The notes beneath the pieces were generated by a model, which was not told the DNA's origin, did no database searches, and saw only the letters and a program-made list of their open reading frames with translations. This document shows, piece by piece, positions 1 to 13,549 of a DNA stretch of 64,000 nt. The first letter of the stretch is position 1, and every line of letters starts with the position of its first letter. The position numbers and the translations under genes were made by a program. The DNA comes from Molossus alvarezi. Its lineage: Eukaryota > Chordata > Mammalia > Chiroptera > Molossidae. The stretch is taken from the NCBI GenBank assembly GCA_037176705.1, contig CM073887.1, forward strand, positions 85,012,348 through 85,076,347. Reading direction: 5' to 3'.

Positions 1-434
1 ATAAATATTATGTTGTATATATTTTATTATAATAAAATATATTAAAAATAAAAACCCAAACCAACAAACATGACCGGTGTGTGAAAGAAAGGCCAACAAG
101 CCCTGGCCGGTTTGGCACAGTGGTTAGAGCGTCGCAGGTTCAATCCTGGTCAAGGGCACGTACCTCGGCTGTGATTCATCCCTAGCCCTGGTTGGGGCCG
201 TGCGGGAGGCAACCACTTTGTGTCCCTCTCACGTCGATGTTTCTCTCTCTCTCCACACGTTTGCTTGAGGGCACTTTCCCTCACCGCCTTGCAGCAGTTG
301 GTTTCTTGCGATTCTGTCCGTAGGTTAGTCTTTCCCCTTAGAGGGCCCTGGCCAGTATTCCTGACCACTGACTTCCTTTCTGTGGGACTGTCAATAAATT
401 GGAATCTCATTTTACAGCAAAATAACAGACGCCA
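1..434. other. Flank downstream of SMURF1
   Basis: The first ~95 bases are A/T-rich. They are followed by a SINE (separate entry) and about 170 bases of unremarkable sequence. No exon is recognisable. In human the tail-to-tail neighbour is TRRAP, but nothing here shows it. Confidence 0.6.
100..262 (+). mobile_element. VES-type SINE, internally shortened
   Basis: Starts GCCCTGGCCGGTTTGG and ends in the CT-rich block. About 20 bases around the tRNA anticodon-like part are missing, and there is no A-tail. Confidence 0.85.
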
Positions 435-3400
435 AACATGTAAAGTCGTGAGTTTATTGCATATGTAACAAAATGAACCTGACCTCCCGGGTCCAGCCTC
501 TGTACAGTCGCTGTTTGTTTTGTGTTTCCAGCTGGTTCCATAACCACATTAAATAGAACTAGTATTTCTTTAAATACTTTTGATTCTGACATAAAACAAC
601 ATTAGTGTACAACTTTCACAAAATAAATCAGCAATAAAAACAGTGGGAAGAATAACAAGGATAGCAGCAATACTTAAAAACAAGACATTACAAAATAAAT
701 TAAAAAATACATTATAAAGTGGTTGAGAAACAAAAATAAACAAATTTTAAAAATTCATACTATGTTCCGGGAAGGCTGCCGTGCAGCACTCGCCTGACTG
801 CAGATGGGGTGGGGCGGGCGTGTTCTCTGCACGGCTCCTCCCATAACTCTGGTTTGAGGACCACCTGGCTTGAACACGGACCGTTTGGCTGAGCAGGCCC
901 AAGGGCACAGCTCCACCAGCGGGGAGGATTCTCCCTTCAGAGGTCAAGAGAGCCCGAGTAACGGTCCCCACATGCAGCCCCTTTGCCTTTCCTCCCTAAA
1001 GCGCTGGCAGAGCGGTGGTTTGCTACATCCCTGAGGGTCGGCTGCTGACCGCTGGTGAGGGCAAGCCTGAAGCATCTGGGCAGAGGCTTGAGGACAGGGT
1101 TGTCGTCTGGGATCACTGAGAAGGGGAACAAAAGAGTGTGCGTGTGTGGCTGGGGTTCTTGCAGACCCAGAGTGTAGTCACTGGGAGCTTTGACCAATTG
1201 CTTGCTACATTAATCTTTGGGGTGGTTCACAAGGCCCGAACAACTGTCATGTTTAAGGTTCTAGAAGTGCAACGCCACTGACAGATTGGCCTGCTTGGCA
1301 AGAACAAACGAGCTCTGAGTTCTGCTCTTTCAGGCTGCTTGGTGACACTCGCAGCTGATGAGGGTGTCACGACCCAGTGTTAAATGAAAAAGCAGAGACC
1401 CAGACCTTATGAAAGGGTAAGTCATGTGTCCCAAGCAGCTCCCGGAGGAGCCAGGAAATGGCTCTGGATCTCGCTGAGGTGACACCTGACACGAGAGCAG
1501 CACAGGGCTGGCAGGTGCAGACTCGAAGGGTCACTCCAGGCTCCTCACAGCAGAAAAGTGGTTTATAAAGGCATCAAATGCAACATCCCTGCTTCCAAGT
1601 CTTTTCAACCACTAGGCCCTCCTTTCCTCCCTAAGCAGTGCAGATTTTGGCCACCACATGACAGACTGCGCGCGCATGTGTCTTGTGTCACCCTACTTCA
1701 GTTCTGATGTCCTCTCCTCCTCCTGAGGTGCAGGTGCACGTGGAGAGAAGGTCTATCTGGTGGGAGATCAGTATTTTTCATTTCCTCTTTCTTCCAGATT
1801 ATGAGAGAGGACTGGATGGAATCATTGGGGAGCTTCTAGAATGCCCTCAGAAAGCATGATGAGACACAGGATAAACCGCACTGGGACAAAACAGAACTCT
1901 TGAACACGAAGCCCACAGTTTGGCCAGGACTTTGTGACTGGACTGTTACCCTTCTGCAGCAAATCACACGTGACATCCCTTCTGTCTGAGCCCCAGTACG
2001 TAGCCAAGTGGCGAGGCTCTCTCGAGGTTCCGGGAATCCACAGCTAGTGGTTGTGCCCACAAACTGGACAAACCTCTGTTAAGGGGGAGCGTCCCTCTCC
2101 TAAGAGGTCTGAGTGCCCCTGCCTCTGACTGCCTCTGGGCATGGAAAGGAGACGCAGCAGGAAGCAGAAGTGTGCAGGCCTCCACCCTAGTCTACAGGCA
2201 TCAGTGACAAACAGCAGCGAAACAGCTGGCCACAAGCTCCTTCCAAACCCATCTCAGACCCACAGCTGGATCCCAATGACTAACTCAGAAGCTTCAACAG
2301 CCAATTTTAACAGTGAAATGTCTCGCTAAAGAATGACCCTGCACTTGCCTCTAAACAAAAACAACAACAAAAAACGAGACTAGAAAATCTGTTGCTGCCG
2401 CCATTTTTCACTGAAGTTCAGCTACCTGGAATCAAGCCACTTGTTAAAATACTGTTCAAACTTTTGTGCAAATTGGAAAATGGTGTGAGCATCTGAAGGC
2501 CTCGGCTTGCTTTGACCTGCCTCATCCTATGAAGACAGCAGGGCAAGTAAATCAAGCAGCACTTGTCAACATCACCATCTGACAGGGAAATGGGCCAATG
2601 GGTCAGGGTGGAATCGTCCCTCCGCTCTCAGGTTTACAGCCACACCCTGCTTTTGTAAAATAGTAACTTGGGGTGGAGTTCAGTCACTGAGGTTTTCCAT
2701 TCCCCCCTCTTCCTTTTAAGCTAGTTTGCACTAAACCAGCAGCTATAATAACAGAATTCTGTTTTATTAGTTTAGCTGTTAGCAATTTCCACATAATAGT
2801 TTGTTAGTATTTGAGTGACTCAGTTGACACTGTTCTGTGAACAGGTGGTGCAGGAGCCAGAGCTGGGGGCTCCATTAAGGGGTGTTTTCACTGGAAAAAT
2901 ATTTCAAACTGGACAGATAATGTGGCAAAAGGGACTCTTCAATGGAAAGACCACATTTCTCTATGCAAAACAAAATTTCAACCAAGACGCCCTGAAAAGA
3001 AACGCCCTGGGCCTCCAGCTGCCCTCGTCCCTTTTCCTTTCCAAAGGGCTGCACGCTTTGTCCCTAAGCTTCCTGCTGTGGCAGAATTCCAGCAAGCACG
3101 CATTATACAGTAACTGTTAAGGGAGAAATCAATCTGTGACCCAGAGCAGGCTGCGAGGATGTGAAATTTGGAATTTGAGCTGCTGACCTGGAAAAGGCGC
3201 CTACAGACTGTTTTAGACAGAATAGGTAGTGTAGCCACCAGTCACAAACCCACAGTGAGCCAAGCTCAGCCCATGACTGCAGGGTGATCCACAGGGCAGT
3301 GAGCCTGGCACCATGTGTTACAACTGGAGCAGAATATCCTGTGTGACCGAAGCCAATCTAAACCTGGCTGCATTTTATTGGATGGGTGATGGAAGGGGTG

Positions 3401-3614
3401 GGAGTACTTTCAAAAAGGAGGAAAAGATGGGTGGGAGCCACCAACCAAAGCCCCCCGCCCTCCTTACTCCCCCAGCACAAAGGAGGGGAGACACCCTTTC
3501 CCTCAGGGTATCTAGAATCCCAGGGCCTCAGCCTGCTTCGCAGGACTCGTGCAGAAAGCAATAGGCTTTTGGTTTGGTGGTCATGAGCTAGAATCTGTTG
3601 CCTTTGGTTGCTCT
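435..3614 (-). other. SMURF1: SMURF1 3' UTR
   Basis: This is the untranslated part of the last exon, from the base after the stop codon to the estimated cleavage site about 20 nt past the AATAAA. I see no SINE, LINE or LTR sequence anywhere in these ~3.2 kb, in sharp contrast to the introns. The distal ~350 nt (435-790) are A/T-rich with several TTTATT and ATTTA-like stretches typical of regulatory 3' UTRs. The proximal half is G/C-richer. The exact 3' end is inferred. Short open frames on either strand look like chance ORFs. Confidence 0.85.
453..458 (-). terminator. SMURF1: Poly(A) signal AATAAA of SMURF1
   Basis: On the minus strand the context reads ATGCAATAAACTCACGAC. It is the last canonical AATAAA before repeat-rich flank begins, and it follows the T-rich 3' UTR end. 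Cleavage is inferred at about 430-440. A transcript end cannot be proven without RNA data. Confidence 0.7.
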
Positions 3615-5338
<1,724 letters not shown>

Positions 5339-5423
5339 CAGGTGTGGGCCTTCGGAAGGTTGTCTGTGTTTGCGTCGATCAGGTGGATGGTGAACAGCCG
5401 GGGCCCTGCGGCGCCTGTGGAAC
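5339..5423 (-). CDS. SMURF1: SMURF1 exon 18 (HECT C-lobe, catalytic Cys region)
   Basis: Codons about 697-725, reading STGAAGPRLFTIHLIDANTD then NLPKAHT. The exon ends in TG, the first two bases of the catalytic Cys codon (the third base is at 3714). Donor is GTAAGG. The acceptor used for the long form is CCTGTAAG followed by GTTCC. A second acceptor, TTCCACAG, lies 9 nt further in (exon 5339-5414) and would remove three residues (STG) in frame, giving a SMURF2-like GAAGPRL junction. The C-lobe forms the thioester with ubiquitin and transfers it to the substrate. Confidence 0.96.
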
Positions 5424-7163
5424 CTTACAGGACAATATTCTAGTTACTGCGCTTCAGGGGCTGAGCCCGGACCCCACTGCCGACGGCCACGTCAGCCCCA
5501 CGCCCAGACGGTGTCCTGCCCAAAGGTCACGTAGTTCCCGCGGCAACTGCCTGGCCATCAGGTGACTGACATCAGAGGTTTAGAAAATCATAGGTGTGGA
5601 GCAAAGACCGGTGAGAACCCTCCTATGTTCCAGTGGGAAGGGTAAAATCCTAAATCACCAGGGATTTTTTAAAAACAGAAATGTTAGCAAGCAGTCTCTG
5701 TGGGCAGAGGACAGCAGCAACGTGAGGAAAGTGGAGTACGCAGTCACGAGCCCTCTCTAGCAGAGGTGTGACGGAAAAGGAAAAGACAACCACCTTAGGA
5801 TCAAAGCTCAAGGGAATGGAAGTAACTTCTCTCACAGAGAAGCCCTTAAAATAAGGAAAAGTCTACAGAGAATGTTTTATATATGAAATATATCTGCTGT
5901 CACTATTAATATGCAAAGTTCAATTTACTAAATTTTAATATATTCTTTACCTTACTTCTTCTGGCTAGCAGGGTTATCAAATGACAAAAATCTAACATTT
6001 TACAAATCACAGGGCCAGGGAGACGCCTGTGAGGACTTTCCCCATTGGTCGTGACTGACCACGAACCCTTCCAATCTCCTCATAAGGCATGAACTCTTCA
6101 GTGTCTACAGCCTTTCAACCCCCTAGCCCATGGTCACCCTAGACCTGGGTGAATCAGACCCAGTGAAAGAGAGCACGGGCACCTCACTGGACACTGGAGC
6201 TTGTCCGGCAGCCCACTTGTAAAGATCAGGACACTGAGGACCAGGAAGGACCTTGGAGTTAATGACCCACATGGTAGCAATAGACTCGGTCTGCTGATAC
6301 TTAGGTCAGGCCTCTCTCTCCTCTTTCTCCAAGTAAGTCCATAGTACACTTTAAAAACACTGATTTTGCCCTGGACAGTGTTTCTCAGTGGTTAGAGTGC
6401 TGGCCTGTGCACCAAAGGGTAGTAGGTTCAATTTCCAGTCAGGGCACGTACCTGGGTTGCAGGTTAGATCCCCAGCCCTGGTCAGGATGCAACCAACTGA
6501 TGTGTCTCTCTCACATTGGTGTTTCTCTTTCTCCCTCACCCTCTCCCTTCCTCCCTCCTACCCTCTCTAAAATCAATAGAAAAAATATTCTTAGGTAATG
6601 ATTAACAAAAAACAAATAAACAAAAAACACCTCTGATTTCTTTCCCCAAAACTATTGTTCTCTGTATCCTCCCTTTGTCAACTGATTCTGTAGGGGCAGG
6701 GGCAGCACCAGGCTGCTCTGGGCCCGCCCTTGCTCAGGTCTTTGCCAGCTCAGCCCTGAGCAGGCACTGACCACAAAGACTTGGGCCAACCCGGCGATGC
6801 CCACCTGCTGAGTCACTGGCTTGTAGAGACACAGGGAAGTGGGTGAGAGGAAGTTGGACTTTGTTTACTGATAGCCTCTCCTACATCTGTACAGGTATTT
6901 TCTTTCAGCTTAGGAAAGGAGAGCAGAGTCTTGGGGACTGGGAGCTGGCCGAGATAATGGCAACTAAGAGACCATCATCGCTTATGTCTGTATGGCCCAG
7001 AAGTGAGTGCCCCTCCGCTAGGTGAACTCCACCATTACTGCTGGCCATTTGTTAGAAAGCACGTAGGTCACATCACTTTCCAGTAGACGTTCCAGGAAAC
7101 CAACCCCAGCTCTTCCTACATGTCCAATGTCAACACATCCAGCCCCGCCTCCATGCCAGTCAC
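5424..7163. other. SMURF1 intron 17
   Basis: One SINE (6368) and possible MIR traces near 6200-6290; otherwise unique. Confidence 0.65.
6368..6600 (+). mobile_element. VES-type SINE
   Basis: Diverged full-length copy in intron 18: tRNA-like head, CT-rich block, AAATCAATAGAAAAA tail. Confidence 0.85.
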
Positions 7164-7365
7164 CTTGCAAAGCCTTGAAGCCTTGGAGCGGGACGCGAGT
7201 GGATCCCGTCACAAACTGCAGGAGCCTGGCTCTCCTCTCCTCGTCGAAGGTCTCCACCGCCTGCCAGAACCACCGGACGACATTGCTGTCAGCCACACAG
7301 TGCTTCAGCCGAGTGTTGGACTTCCAGTCGTTCAGGTCGATTTTGTCCAGGCCGCCTATTATTAA
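7164..7365 (-). CDS. SMURF1: SMURF1 exon 17 (HECT C-lobe start)
   Basis: 67 codons plus one base, residues about 630-697, beginning LIIGGLDKIDLNDWKSNTR and ending GSTRVPLQGFKALQ with G|GTGACT as donor. Acceptor CTTCACAG. It covers the inter-lobe hinge and early C-lobe, including DEERRARLLQFVTG, a strongly conserved HECT motif. Human reads SNIVRWFW; here it is SNVVRWFW (conservative). This is the longest exon-derived open frame on the minus strand because it reads on into the intron. Confidence 0.97.
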
Positions 7366-8391
7366 CTGTGAAGAGGTTAGGGGCCAGTTATTTCTAAAAG
7401 GTACAATCAACGTCATGACATGCCCCCCATGTTCCCAGTATAGAAAAGGAGTTAAAAACATGGTTCCCAGAGCAAAGAAGCAGTTATATCCAAATAAACT
7501 AGACACATAGTTAGATAAGAATAAAGATAAACCAACAGTATGCCTGAAGCACCGTGCCCGTGCCTTTCCGCATGTCCGGCTACTGCAGGACGTTTCCTTA
7601 CAGCCCAGGTGAGCATGCGGTTCGCACTGACAGGTGAGCAGTGACGGTGGGAGAGCCGCCGGCAACGCTGCACAGAGCTGAGTGCAAAATGGGCCCCGTC
7701 ACAGGCACCCTGCAGGACAATGATATGAGGAGTTTCAAGTCTGAAGAGAAGGGACTAAAGCAAGGGTCATGTGTGGTTTCTGCAGTTTGCTTACAAATCC
7801 CTTCCAGAGCTGCCCCGCTGATGGACACGCTCTCGGCTCACGAGCCCTTGCGTCTCACTGGTGACAGACACTGAGGATAATTTTAAAGGCTTGAGCTATT
7901 TGGCACCAAACAGAGATGGATAAGAGACGAATGCTTTGCTGTATCCAAGTACATAAAGTATGATTAGAGAAGAGAGTAAATCATGTTCTGAATCTAATAA
8001 TAGCAAATAAAAATAGGAAGTTGACATTGTGGGAGAAGTTGGCTATAAATGAGATGATTTCCTCGGTCTGTGGTGTCTGCTCAGGAGGGAGTGAGGGACT
8101 CTCCACTGCTACAGATCCTGAAAACATAATAAACCTCAAAACACCTTGACCAAGGTCCCCAGAATGGTCCAGATTCACTGCCACCAAGTTGACACCTGGC
8201 CTTGTCATAATGGCTCAGACGTCCTCTACTCCTCTCTCACTCTGGCCCTGTTGCCCTCTGGGAGCCCCGACAGCTCCTGGGCCTGCTGGGAGTTAGTTGC
8301 CAGCCCGGCTCGGCAGCCAGGGTGTAAACCACAGACACTGATTGTATTTGAGCCCTTTAACCCTGACTGACTCAGCAAGTGAAGTGCATAC

Positions 8392-8512
8392 CTCTAGTTC
8401 CTTCTGGTCAAAAGGCTTCAATAAGTGTTGAGGAATGAGTTCGTTAAACCCTTTCTGAAGAGCTAAGAACTGGGCTTCGATTCCTCTCATAAATCTCCAA
8501 TTTACATATAAC
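8392..8512 (-). CDS. SMURF1: SMURF1 exon 16 (HECT domain)
   Basis: 40 codons plus one base, residues about 589-629: LYVNWRFMRGIEAQFLALQK and GFNELIPQHLLKPFDQKELE. Acceptor TCTTCCAG, donor GAG|GTATGC. The Met in NWRFMRG and the PFDQ string separate SMURF1 from SMURF2 (which has FLRG and TFDEK). It belongs to the helical part of the HECT N-lobe next to the hinge. Confidence 0.97.
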
Positions 8513-8780
8513 CTGGAAGAAAAATTCACAAGTTAGAAGCAATACCAATGGTTCATGAAAAAACATTTTCCCCAGTTAGTAGGTTCTCACATCTGCTGAA
8601 TCTAATGCCTTGCTCGCCCAGCCTCCTGAAACCCACCAGACAGTAGCACCTAACCTAAGTTACAGGTTAAAATAAACCACACAGCCCTAATATATTCTGA
8701 TTCATGCTAGAAATAGCAGTAGGATTTAATCTGATCTATTCCAGCAACTGCCACAATGTAAAAGTACATTTGAAAATAAA

Positions 8781-9019
8781 GCCCTGGCCAGTTTGGCCTG
8801 CGGTCCGGAGAGACCCGGGTTCGGTTCCCGCTAAGGGCACGTACTTTGGTTGCAGTTTGTCCCCGGCCTTGGTTGGTCGTGCGGGTAGCAGCCACTCGAT
8901 GTGTCCCTTCACGTCGATGTTTCTCTCTCTCTCTCCCTTCCTCTCTCTCCCTCCCACTCTATCTGTACAAAAAAATGGAAAAAATATCCTCCGGTGAGGA
9001 TTAAAAAAAAAAAAAAAAA
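8781..9019 (+). mobile_element. VES-type SINE, deletion in head
   Basis: Little-diverged copy in intron 15 lacking the CTCAGCGGTTAGAGC segment (A-box). Ends TCCTCCGGTGAGGA plus A-tail. AAAGTACA flanks both sides as a likely target-site duplication. Confidence 0.9.
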
Positions 9020-9530
9020 GTACAGGACATGCGAGAACTACACACGAGTCGGACAGACTGAGATGTCACACTGAGATGCCGTGTTTCTACACTGCCACTG
9101 TAGGTGACCAGTTATTTATTTGCCTTGATTAAGAGGTAGGAGAACAGACTACACTAGAGGAGACTTCTTGGAGACTGATCTCAGGGACAGCTGGGCTTCC
9201 TCCTCTCTCTTGTGCTCTCGTGCCTCCCCACACAGACCTGGGCAGTCGCCTGAAGTCCTTCCCCTACTGGGCTTTGGGGTCATTATTCTCCCTTCACCAG
9301 GTCAGCCCTGGTCACATCAGGACTCCCCCACACAGAGCTCCTACTGCTGAACCCAGCGTTTTGGGAAGTCTCTTCTATAACGCGATGCTGATCACAGTGC
9401 TAGAAGGGACTGGTAAACCTCACACAGCAAGGAGCCTCCACAAGCCAGACGTGAATCTAGCCAAGCCCACGACAGTCCCTGGCATCGGGGTGTCCCCACC
9501 TATGACCACCAAGTTTCCTCAGAACATTAC

Positions 9531-9668
9531 CGAACATATTCTTTCTTGTTATCCTCTGTAACAGGAACATTTCTGCCATTCGGTTTCAGTTCATGCTGAA
9601 GAATCCTCCCAAAAGCATTGTGCTCCACACAGAAAGTATGGTCCAGCACAGGGGTGATATCATTCTCT
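9531..9668 (-). CDS. SMURF1: SMURF1 exon 15 (HECT domain)
   Basis: 45 codons, residues about 543-589: ENDITPVLDHTFCVEHNAFG, RILQHELKPNGRNVPVTEDN, KKEYV. Acceptor TTTGACAG, donor CG|GTAATG. The acceptor was fixed by phase: exon 14 ends in CT, so this exon must start with A to give Leu-Glu. Human has TEENKKEY; here it is TEDNKKEY (Glu to Asp). Confidence 0.96.
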
Positions 9669-9829
9669 CTGTCAAAGTCAGGACAGAAGACGGATGTCAG
9701 TTAGAACTTTGCTACCACGCAGCAGTGAATAAACATTAAATGGAACAATCTGGTAGAGAGAGAGAACACATTTACTAAGTGCCAGACCCAGAGGGGAGAG
9801 TCCAAGTGAGGGCTGGAAGGCGTGGGTAC

Positions 9830-9965
9830 TAGAAGGATCCAGGAGACCACAGCTCCAGTTCCAGATATGTCCTTGACTTTCGATTTTCTCATTTATAGGG
9901 GGTGACAGTACTTCTATCAGCCTATGATTTTATGAGATACCTGGTTGCTTTGTAAACTGAGTCTA
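9830..9965 (+). repeat. MIR SINE fragment
   Basis: Weak match: CCACAGCTCCAGTTCC...GATTTTCTCATTTATAGGGG. Intron 14. Confidence 0.5.
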
Positions 9966-10579
9966 TGAGCAGGAAGAAGGGAGTCATAAAGAGGTAACTG
10001 TAACTGAGTCAAAGGGAAATCCACCTGCAGGAAGCCACACCAAGAAAACACCATTCCTCCTTTTTAAGTTCATCAGTTCGAAGCAGCACTAGAAAGTTAA
10101 AACGGGCTCCTTAATCTGCCATATTTCTTGAAACGAAGGGAAAGATTTCCTACAGGATGAAGCCCTAATCCCTGCAGACTATTCATTTCAAGTTGGGACG
10201 TGTAAATGAGGCCAACTAGACTCAGGGTACAATTGAGAGGCCTGACTCCCATCAAACCATGAGCTTGTCCTCCCCTTGCTGAGCCTGGGCCTGTCTGGTA
10301 TTCCTGTGAAGCTGGCTTGGAGGACACCTATGGTTCACCATGTAACTGTGCCTGTTGCTTTTAAGGGAGTGTTTAGGGTAATTCTAAAACAAGGCGACTA
10401 AATGTTAATTTTGTTTGGATACTTTATCAAAGTATTTGATACAGGACATCTGTAATACTTTCAACAATAAAGATACATTTTAAAAACGTATTTGACACAC
10501 GATACTTTGATACTAATTTTGTTTTTGATACTTTCCCTCTAGAGATTAACTGGTGACAATTTAGAGTGTCAAAAACCAA

Positions 10580-10765
10580 CCATCCTGGGTAGCTCAGCTG
10601 GTTGGAGTGTCATCCCAATAGGCCAAGGTTGCAGGTTCAATCCCCAGTCAGGGCACATACAAAAATCAACCAATGGATGCATAAATAAGTGGAACAACAA
10701 TCAATGTTTCTCTCTCTCACTCTCTCTCTCTAAAAGCATTCAATAAACAATAAAAACCCCAAACC
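10580..10765 (+). mobile_element. VES-type SINE, old
   Basis: Contains TAGCTCAGCTGGTTGGAG and GTTCAATCCCCAGTCAGGG, then the CT-rich block and an A-rich tail. Strongly diverged. Confidence 0.8.
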
Positions 10766-10941
10766 AACCAACCACCAGGCCTAGGGATTAACATTTGTTA
10801 TCATATGTTAATAATTCAAGGGAATAACAAAAGAAACTAGTCCACAAAGAGAAACTGGCTAAAGATCATGAGGAAAACAAGTCAATTAAGTGTTTTATGT
10901 TAAATCTACTTTTAAATTTCTTTTCTTTCTTTCTTTTTTAA

Positions 10942-11122
10942 ATCCTCGCCGGAAGACATGCTTAGAAAGAAGGGGAGAGAGAGAGAGAGAGAGAGAAACA
11001 TCAAATGTCAATGTGAGAGAGAAATCGATTGGCTGCCTTCCATAGGCTCCCTGACCGCGAATCAGACCAACAACCTTTTGTGCACAGGATGAAGCTCAAA
11101 CAGTTAAGCCACTCCGACAGAT
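10942..11122 (-). mobile_element. VES-type SINE, old
   Basis: Reverse-oriented: AATCCTCGCCGGAAGACAT tail remnant, GA-rich block, then a degraded tRNA-like head. Confidence 0.75.
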
Positions 11123-11296
11123 AACTTTTATATATCTCATAAAACAATAGTTTCTTTATTTCTCTTCTCCAATTTCACACCCGTCTCCAACATACACTCA
11201 CACACACACACACACAAAACAAATGTGTTTGGTGTACATTAAGACAGGTGGGTGTATATGAATATTCAATTAACTAAGCAGTGAGTTAATACTTAC

Positions 11297-11475
11297 AGAA
11301 TCCACACTAAGCTCTTATGTAGTTCTGGGTCCACCGATTCCAAATCAGAGAGCTGGATGGGTTTCCCCAATAGCTGCTTATAGAAGGGAACTGTGAAACC
11401 CCCATTTATGTAGTGTCCATGGAACACAGCCAGACCCATGATCCGACCCACAAAATGGAAATAAGACAAATGGTC
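11297..11475 (-). CDS. SMURF1: SMURF1 exon 14 (HECT N-lobe)
   Basis: 59 codons plus CT, residues about 484-543. It starts [20 protein letters not shown], continues [19 protein letters not shown] and ends HKSLVWIL. Acceptor CCCTACAG, donor [22 protein letters not shown] is a family hallmark of NEDD4-type HECT N-lobes. No change from human that I can recall. Confidence 0.97.
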
Positions 11476-12781
<1,306 letters not shown>

Positions 12782-13059
12782 CTAAGATTTCTAGTTTTAG
12801 ATCATAGCAAAAGGACTGAATCACTAGAGGCCAAAACTGGTACACATATCTGACTGTGAGAAGGTGATTTGTACAGATTGGAAAAATAAGCCCGAAGAAG
12901 TAGAAGTTGCTCCGGTAGCATCTAAATTGTGAAGATGAGAGGCTCTCCTCCCTCCTGACTCCGCAAGACAGGGCCAATGTTACATGTACTCACAGAACAT
13001 GGGCTCTCCTCTGTAGCGTCTACCTGACTTGAGGTTTTATATTTACTTGTGTACTTTGA

Positions 13060-13205
13060 CTAGTGTGTGTGCCTCATCATACTGAGAACTCCTTTGCACA
13101 GGGAGTGCAGGAGGTGAAGGGGGCAGAGAACATGTTACTGTGCTCACAGTTGTATCCTAGTACCTAGAACATGGTAGAGGCTCCATATTTAACAATTAAT
13201 GAACA
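13060..13205 (+). repeat. L2-like LINE end
   Basis: ACTGAGAACTCCTTTGCACAG ... GTATCCTAGTACCTAGAAC ... ATGGTAGAGGCTC follows the usual L2 3' end pattern. Diverged. Confidence 0.5.
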
Positions 13206-13549
13206 TATACAATTATTACAGGTTATACAAAGTATAGGGGGATTCTCCTTTAAGAAGATTTAATCACATAATAGATACATTATTTAATTCTATCACTTTA
13301 TATTTTATCATAATGGAATTCAATGAATAAGTATGCTATGGTGATTTTAAAAACAAGATAAGAAAATGTTGAAGTACTGGAAGAAAAGTTGAGGAACTCT
13401 CTCAGAGGTAGGGGAGAAAAGCAAAGATGGAAAATAAAAGACAAAAGATGACAGACATAAAGGATCAATCTAGGGAATCCCAAAATTGGGTCACAGGTGT
13501 TTCAGAAAGACCAAAGCAAGGAAATGGTGGTGGTGGGGATTATCAAATA

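Noticed and set aside
26..60. CRISPR-like or other prokaryotic arrays
   Set aside because: Nothing in the window has regularly spaced identical repeats. All repeated units are interspersed SINEs or microsatellites.
7120..7510. Plus-strand ORFs of 81 and 127 codons
   Set aside because: Antisense shadows of SMURF1 exon 17.
10395..10540. Inverted-looking ATACTTTGATAC / GTATTTGATAC motifs, possibly a small MITE
   Set aside because: Arms do not align over more than about 12 bases, and no target-site duplication is visible.
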